The notes under the pieces were generated by a model that saw only the letters and a program-made list of their open reading frames with translations, did not search any database and was not told where the DNA came from. The translations under genes were made by a program, and so were the position numbers. Below are positions 29,669 to 33,399 of a stretch of DNA of 33,399 nucleotides, one piece after another (positions within the stretch are counted from its first letter, which is position 1; the number at the start of each line of letters is the position of its first letter). Source of the stretch: an uncultured Actinomycetes bacterium (GTDB lineage: Bacteria > Actinomycetota > Acidimicrobiia > IMCC26256 > PALSA-555); assembly GCA_937927875.1 (NCBI GenBank), contig CALEYV010000145.1, positions 1-33,399 of the forward strand, in the 5' to 3' direction.

Positions 29669-30307
29669 ATGGAGCTGACATCGATCGAAGGCGCGGTGCG
29701 CCGAATCCGGCGCGGCGAGATGGTGCTGGTCATCGACGACGAGGACCGCGAGAACGAGGGCGACCTCACGATGGCGGCCAGCTGGGTCACCCCCGAGGCC
29801 GTGAACTTCATGCTGCGCTGGGCCCGCGGGCTCGTGTGCATGCCGTGCGCCCCCGAGCGCCTCGACGAGCTCCAGCTCGACCCGATGGTCCCCCCCGAGT
29901 GCGCCGGCTGCGACACCGCGTTCACGGTGTCGATCGACCACGTCGAGGCCGGCAGCGGGATCGGCGCCGCCGACCGGGCGCGCACGATGCGCCGGGTCGT
30001 CGACCGGGACGCCCTGGCGACCGAGTTCAAGCGGCCCGGGCACGTGTTCCCGCTGCGGGCCCGTCCGGGCGGAACCCTCGAACGCCGCGGGCACACCGAG
30101 GCCGCCGTCGACCTGGCCCGGCTCGCCGGCCTCCCGCCGGTCGCCGTGATCTGCGAAGTGCTGGCGGCGGACGGCGCGCCGGCCCGGGTTCCCGATCTGG
30201 CTGCCTTCGCCGACGACCACCGGATCGCGCTCGTCACCGTCGACCAGGTCGCCGAGCAGCGCCGCGCGCTGGCCCGCCACGACGACCGGGCGCCCCTGCT
30301 GCTGTAA
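29669..30307 (+). CDS. ribB: 3,4-dihydroxy-2-butanone 4-phosphate synthase
   Basis: This 212-residue single-domain enzyme converts ribulose 5-phosphate to the four-carbon precursor of riboflavin. The acidic metal-binding loop DDEDRENEGDL lies at residues 24-34. The second substrate segment RPGHVFPLRARPGG and HTEAAVDLARLAGLPP, and the terminal ICEVLAADG (with the catalytic Glu), are intact. There is no fused GTP cyclohydrolase II domain, unlike many actinobacterial RibBA proteins. It lies 7 nt after the histidine kinase, with GAGGA overlapping that stop region as Shine-Dalgarno, and ends convergently 10 bp from pdxH. Whether the two-component system controls it is unknown. Confidence 0.96.
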   Translation: MELTSIEGAVRRIRRGEMVLVIDDEDRENEGDLTMAASWVTPEAVNFMLRWARGLVCMPCAPERLDELQLDPMVPPECAGCDTAFTVSIDHVEAGSGIGAADRARTMRRVVDRDALATEFKRPGHVFPLRARPGGTLERRGHTEAAVDLARLAGLPPVAVICEVLAADGAPARVPDLAAFADDHRIALVTVDQVAEQRRALARHDDRAPLLL

Positions 30308-30317
30308 CGCCCGCCGG

Positions 30318-30920
30318 CTACGGCTGCAGGCGCTCGACGCGCCAGCTCGATCCGTCACGTGCGTAGCGCAGCCGGTCGTGGAGCCGGTCGTCGCGGTGCT
30401 GCCAGAACTCGACCGCGTCGGGTGTGACGAGGTAGCCGCCCCAGAACGGCGGCAGGGGGACGTCGTCGACGCCGAAGCGCTCCCCCACCTCGGCCGCCGC
30501 GGCTTCGAGGGTGGCCCGGTCGGCGATCGGCTCGCTCTGGCGCGACGCCCAGGCGCTGATCCGGCTGGCGCGGGGCCGGTTGCGCCAGTACGCCGACGAC
30601 TCGTCGGCGGACACGCGGGTCACCGGGCCGACGGCCCGCACCTGCCGCCCCTGCTCGGGCCAGTGCCACACCAGCGCCGCCCGCGGGTTCGCGGCCAGGT
30701 CGGCGCCCTTCGCGCTGTCGTAGCTGGTGTAGAAGCGGAAGCCGTCGTCGTCGAACCCGCGCAGGAGGACGACCCGGGCGCTCGGCACTCCGGCCCCGTC
30801 GGCGGTGGCGACGACCATGGCGTCGGGGGCGGCGACGCCCTCGGCCTCGGCGCCCGAGAACCAGCGGCGGAACTGCTCGATCGGATCGGCCGCGACGCCG
30901 GACTCCCGCAGCTCGGCCAT
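30318..30920 (-). CDS. pdxH: Pyridoxine/pyridoxamine 5'-phosphate oxidase
   Basis: This 200-residue FMN enzyme oxidises PNP or PMP to pyridoxal 5'-phosphate. It shows the family's AMVVATADGAGVPSARVVLLRGFDDDGFRFYTSYDSAKG, ALVWHWPEQGRQVRAVGPV, SRISAWASRQS, the PPFWGGYLVTPDAVEFWQ substrate segment, HDRLRY, and the characteristic C-terminus WRVERLQP that contacts PLP. Length is normal. ATG 30920 has only a weak GAGCGG upstream, but a short leader ORF ends 9 nt before it, which may deliver ribosomes by reinitiation. Confidence 0.96.
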   Translation of the reverse strand: MAELRESGVAADPIEQFRRWFSGAEAEGVAAPDAMVVATADGAGVPSARVVLLRGFDDDGFRFYTSYDSAKGADLAANPRAALVWHWPEQGRQVRAVGPVTRVSADESSAYWRNRPRASRISAWASRQSEPIADRATLEAAAAEVGERFGVDDVPLPPFWGGYLVTPDAVEFWQHRDDRLHDRLRYARDGSSWRVERLQP

Positions 30921-30929
30921 GCGCGCCGC

Positions 30930-30974
30930 TCAGCGGACCCAGGTACCGGGCCGGGCCTGCGCCGCCGTCCCCAT
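30930..30974 (-). CDS. Leaderless 14-codon ORF upstream of pdxH
   Basis: ATG 30974 lies exactly 6 nt after a minus-strand TACGTT box and begins MGTAAQARPGTWVR, ending in TGA at 30932-30930. The pdxH ATG follows after 9 nt, without a good Shine-Dalgarno. The arrangement suggests a leaderless leader peptide whose translation and termination allow pdxH to be read. The peptide may have no function of its own; its existence is inferred from spacing alone. Confidence 0.4.
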   Translation of the reverse strand: MGTAAQARPGTWVR

Positions 30975-30980
30975 GGTGTC

Positions 30981-30986
30981 AACGTA
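30981..30986 (-). promoter_or_regulatory. -10 box upstream of the pdxH leader ORF
   Basis: TACGTT on the minus strand ends 6 nt before ATG 30974. The same spacing recurs at 25993, 27057 and 32010. No clear -35 is visible. Confidence 0.45.
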
Positions 30987-31040
30987 GTGATCCAAGGCGA
31001 CCGCTCGGCCCGAATGGGGCGACACGGCGAGGAGCGACCG

Positions 31041-31580
31041 ATGGCGTTTCATCACGTAGCGATCACGACCCGTGACCCGCAGGCGACGCACGCCTTCTAC
31101 AGCGAGGTCATGGGCTTCAAGCTGGCGCGGGTCGAGGCGATCCCCGCCATCGGCGGCGGTTGGGCCCGACACCTCTTCTACGACACCGGCAACGGCGAGT
31201 GCCTGGCGGTGTGGGAGATCCACGACAACCCCGACGTGCCCCAACAGTTCGACCCGTCCATCAGCCGCGGGCTCGGCCTCCCGACCTGGACGAACCACCT
31301 CGCGTTCGCGGCCGCTGACCTCGACGCCTTGGCCGCGACCCGGGAGCGGTGGCGCGCCCACGGCTACGACGTCCTGCAAGTCGACCACGGCTGGTGCACC
31401 TCGATCTACATCGACGACCCGAACGGCATCGCGGTCGAGTGCTGCTGCACCACCCGCGCCTTCACGGCCGCCGACGCGGCCGAGGCCAACCAGCTCCGGC
31501 GCGCCGACCGGCCGCCGCTCGAGGAGCCGAAGGACCCCGAGGCCTACGAGGCGACGACCGCCACCGTCGGCGCCGGCTGA
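31041..31580 (+). CDS. VOC-superfamily (glyoxalase/extradiol-dioxygenase-like) protein
   Basis: This 179-residue vicinal-oxygen-chelate protein has two beta-alpha-beta-beta-beta modules: FHHVAITTRDPQATHAFYSEVMGFKL with a likely metal His5, LAVWEIHD with Glu, then TNHLAFAAADLDALAATRERWRAHG and SIYIDDPNGIAVECCC with the late Glu. This gives the usual two His plus Glu metal set. A charged tail (AEANQLRRADRPPLEEPKDPEAYEA) extends beyond the domain. ATG 31041 has GAGGAG about 7 nt upstream. Substrate unknown; it is divergent from pdxH. Confidence 0.88.
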   Translation: MAFHHVAITTRDPQATHAFYSEVMGFKLARVEAIPAIGGGWARHLFYDTGNGECLAVWEIHDNPDVPQQFDPSISRGLGLPTWTNHLAFAAADLDALAATRERWRAHGYDVLQVDHGWCTSIYIDDPNGIAVECCCTTRAFTAADAAEANQLRRADRPPLEEPKDPEAYEATTATVGAG

Positions 31581-31593
31581 GCCGCCCGCGCCG

Positions 31594-32010
31594 TCAGTAG
31601 CTGTCGAGCACCGGCGGCCGGTCCGAGCAGACGCCGCTGGCCCGCGCCGCGATGAGCTGGACCCGGTCGACCAGCAGCACGTGGATCTGGCGCAGGTACT
31701 GGAGCCGGACGTCGAGGCGGTGGGCCAGGGTCGCCCGCCCGCCGCGCAGCAGCCGGTCCCGCAGCGCGGACGCCTTCTGGAACGCCGTCTTGGCGCGCTT
31801 GTTCGTCGCCACCAGCCGCGTCCATTGGTTGCGGACCCGCGCGCAGAGCCCGGGGCGAGGGTTCTGGGCCGTGGGCGTCGCAGCGCCCGCCGGCGCGGCC
31901 GGCCCGGCGAACACGAGCAGCGTGCCGAGCAGGAGCACGCTCGCGACGAGACCGGCCTGGACCCGGATCCCTCTCCGCGCGCCGGTCGAACCGCCTCGCC
32001 CTGGCAGCAT
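31594..32010 (-). CDS. Small secreted helical protein of unknown function
   Basis: This 138-residue protein has an N-terminal signal peptide (basic start, hydrophobic VASVLLLGTLLVFAGPAA, cleavage probably after AGA-A near residue 43). The mature part is helical and basic (VRNQWTRLVATNKRAKTAFQKASALRDRLLRGG, RLDVRLQYLRQIHVLLVDRVQLI), with two cysteines, near its start (GLCARV) and end (GVCSD), that could form one disulfide. I do not recognise the family. ATG 32010 is supported by a TATGGT box 6 nt upstream. Confidence 0.75.
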   Translation of the reverse strand: MLPGRGGSTGARRGIRVQAGLVASVLLLGTLLVFAGPAAPAGAATPTAQNPRPGLCARVRNQWTRLVATNKRAKTAFQKASALRDRLLRGGRATLAHRLDVRLQYLRQIHVLLVDRVQLIAARASGVCSDRPPVLDSY

Positions 32011-32016
32011 CTCGAC

Positions 32017-32022
32017 ACCATA
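32017..32022 (-). promoter_or_regulatory. -10 box of a leaderless promoter for the small secreted protein
   Basis: TATGGT on the minus strand ends 6 nt before ATG 32010. It is the best consensus match among the four such boxes with identical spacing in this half of the window. Confidence 0.55.
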
Positions 32023-32074
32023 CGGGCCGCCCTGACCAGCCTCTATGAACTGGAGATGAGGGGTCTATGAGCGA

Positions 32075-32581
32075 TCAGGGGCCAGCGGCGCGGACGCCGA
32101 CCGGCGGTCGGCGCAGCGCCCGCTCGAGCCGGGCCCGGTTGTAGCGCTGGACGAGCAGGCACGGCACGTTCGCTGCGACGCCGTAGCCGAGCATGGCCAG
32201 CGCCAGCCACCACGGGTTCCAGGCGAAGAAGACCGGGCTCAGGGCCAGGATCGCCCAGTGCGTCCACTCGGCCCGGCGGGTCTCGACCCGGAACTGCTCG
32301 AGGTACTCGCGGTCGTGGCGCCGGAGGTGACGCTTCGAGAAGCCGCCCCGGAACAGGGACCCCGCCTCCGGGAGCGCGTCCTTCCACACCTTGATGCGCA
32401 GCAGCCGCTCGTAGACGCCGCCGTCGCGCTCGGCGGCCCGGAGCCGCAGCGGTCCCTCACGCGACAGCGTCGAGGCCGGGAGCCGGTGCGAGACGTAGCC
32501 GCACGCCGCGCTCCACGCCGCCCAGACCGCGGCGTCGATGACCACCAGCACGACGTGGCGGGTCGACGCCACGAGCGCCAT
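32075..32581 (-). CDS. CrtO-like glycosyl-4,4'-diaponeurosporenoate acyltransferase
   Basis: This 168-residue membrane protein matches the small CrtO acyltransferase family of staphyloxanthin synthesis in size and pattern. An N-terminal helix (HVVLVVIDAAVWAAWSAACGYVSHRL) is followed by YERLLRIKVWKDALPEAG and FRGGFSKRHL (the family's RIKxWKDxLPExG...GGFxKxxL), then two further helices around WAILALSPVFFAWNPWWLALAMLGYG, and NVPCLLVQRYNRARL. It would transfer a fatty acyl group to a glycosylated carotenoid acid at the membrane. ATG 32581 overlaps the stop of the glycosyltransferase gene (TGATG). Acceptor identity in this organism is inferred. Confidence 0.85.
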   Translation of the reverse strand: MALVASTRHVVLVVIDAAVWAAWSAACGYVSHRLPASTLSREGPLRLRAAERDGGVYERLLRIKVWKDALPEAGSLFRGGFSKRHLRRHDREYLEQFRVETRRAEWTHWAILALSPVFFAWNPWWLALAMLGYGVAANVPCLLVQRYNRARLERALRRPPVGVRAAGP

Positions 32582-33358
32582 CACCGGCGGTAGCCGGCGC
32601 CGTCGCCCCGCAGCTTGATCGTCCGGCCCTTCCAGCGGACCTGGCCCCGCACCGCGAGCACGATCGAGGCGAAGAAGACGAGGACGAAGACGCCCGCCAG
32701 CACGGGGAACAGGATGGCGGCGACGAGCCCGAAGTTCCCGAGCTGGCGCAGCATCACGTAGCACTGGAGCGCGAACGCGGCGTACACGAACAGCGCGACG
32801 ACACCGCCCACGACGACGACGCCCGCGGCCGCCAGGAGGCAGCCGGTGATCCACACCACGATCCCGAGCAGGCGCACGATCGGTGTGGAGGCAGCGCCGG
32901 CCGCGAAGTTCTTGGCGAACCCCTCGATGAGGCGCGGCGGGCGATCGTACATCCGGAAGGCCAGCACGTCGCCGCCGCCGAAGCACGTCACGGGCTCGTC
33001 GGCGGCGACGAAGCGGCGGGCCAGCGCCACGTCCTCGACGACCGAGCGCCGCACCGACCGGAACTCGAGGTGGGTGAGCAGCGCGTCGCGCGTGGCCACC
33101 ATGCAGGGCCCGAAGGCGGCCCGGCTACGGCGGGGGGGGCCGGGCAGCGCCATGCCGACCCCCATGACCGCGACCAGGTTGAAGAACGCGGCTGCTCGCT
33201 CCCACCAGCGCTCCATCACGTGATACGGCTGGACCGACACCAGGCCCCGGTACCGGTCCCACGCGCGGTCGAGGCGGGCCAGCAGGTGCGGCGAGGGGTC
33301 CACGTCGGCGTCGAGCGTGACGACCACGGGTGTCTTGGCGGCGCGCACACCCTGGTAC
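32581..33358 (-). CDS. CrtQ-like family-2 glycosyltransferase, 5' end cut by contig edge
   Basis: This is the C-terminal 259 codons of a membrane GT2 enzyme resembling 4,4'-diaponeurosporenoate glycosyltransferase CrtQ. It shows the metal/nucleotide motif TLDADVDPS, LVSVQPYHVMERWWERAAAFFNLVAVMGVG, the VVEDVALARRF acceptor-side Glu-Asp, and a C-terminal block of about three to four helices ending QVRWKGRTIKL. Genuine sequence stops at TAC (33357-33355), where the adapter begins. Codons beyond it translate to the known adapter artefact MCIRDR and must be ignored. It is coupled to the CrtO-like gene; the pair suggests a glycosylated and acylated carotenoid or related terpenoid acid. Confidence 0.85.
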
Positions 33359-33399
33359 CTGTCTCTTATACACATCTCCGAGCCCACGAGACAGGCAGA
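33359..33399 (-). other. Nextera transposase adapter (Read-2/i7 side) plus start of index, artefact
   Basis: CTGTCTCTTATACACATCT (33359-33377) is the Tn5 mosaic end, followed by CCGAGCCCACGAGAC (33378-33392), the i7 adapter. The last seven bases, AGGCAGA, match the beginning of Nextera index N703 (AGGCAGAA). This is read-through library sequence, not genome. Confidence 0.97.

Noticed and set aside
33359..33387. N-terminus of the right-edge glycosyltransferase (MGSEMCIRDR)
   Set aside because: It is translated Nextera adapter, a well-known artefact peptide, not protein sequence.

Overview
This is a very GC-rich (roughly 70% or more) 33.4 kb contig with actinobacterial character. It has frequent GTG starts, stop/start overlaps of the TGATG, ATGA and GTGA type, several apparently leaderless genes behind TANNNT boxes, an F420-type luciferase-family oxidoreductase, and an SCO6880-like conjugation gene set. 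An uncultured member of Actinomycetota (Acidimicrobiia-like) is plausible, but no rRNA or other phylogenetic marker is present, so this is inference. Both ends are Nextera transposase adapter sequence, so the contig ends are library artefacts that cut kdpA on the left and a crtQ-like gene on the right.

Layout. (a) 22-1686, minus: start of a kdp potassium-ATPase operon (small membrane protein, kdpF, kdpA), preceded by phased GCTAAG repeats. (b) 1854-8065, plus: a TPP-riboswitch-controlled thiamine operon, thiE-thiO-thiS-thiG-tenI/thiE2-thiD-thiC-DUF971, in which almost every gene overlaps the next. (c) 8066-9056: about 1 kb without an intact gene, holding a foldable RNA-like element, the C-terminal remnant of a glycine-rich surface protein and a 34-residue alcohol-dehydrogenase fragment. 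(d) 9057-12848: a Tat-exported phospholipase C/acid phosphatase, divergent from an LLM-class oxidoreductase, then an LPG-synthase/flippase-like membrane protein.

(e) 12858-20825, minus: a compact type IV secretion-like cluster. In transcription order it encodes a membrane-tethered BTAD/SARP-like protein, a two-helix pilin-like protein, a VirB8/TcpC-like protein, a VirB6/TrbL-like protein, a PrgI/VirB4-N (SCO6880-like) protein, a VirB4 ATPase, a KREPA-like 'plasmid stabilization' family protein and a coiled-coil membrane protein. No relaxase, VirD4 coupling protein or wall hydrolase is visible. This is the most system-like accessory region of the window.

(f) 20911-33358: mostly metabolic genes. 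They are a GNAT acetyltransferase, an SDR coupled to a GlcF-like Fe-S protein, a small membrane protein, a PhyH dioxygenase/amino-acid dehydrogenase pair, a Kelch lipoprotein, a thiamine pyrophosphokinase, an OmpR-type two-component pair, ribB, pdxH, a VOC protein, a secreted protein, and a crtO/crtQ-like pair expected to acylate and glycosylate a carotenoid acid. Thiamine (thi operon, thiN), riboflavin (ribB) and PLP (pdxH) genes make cofactor supply the main metabolic theme. No tRNA, rRNA, CRISPR array or intact insertion sequence was found.
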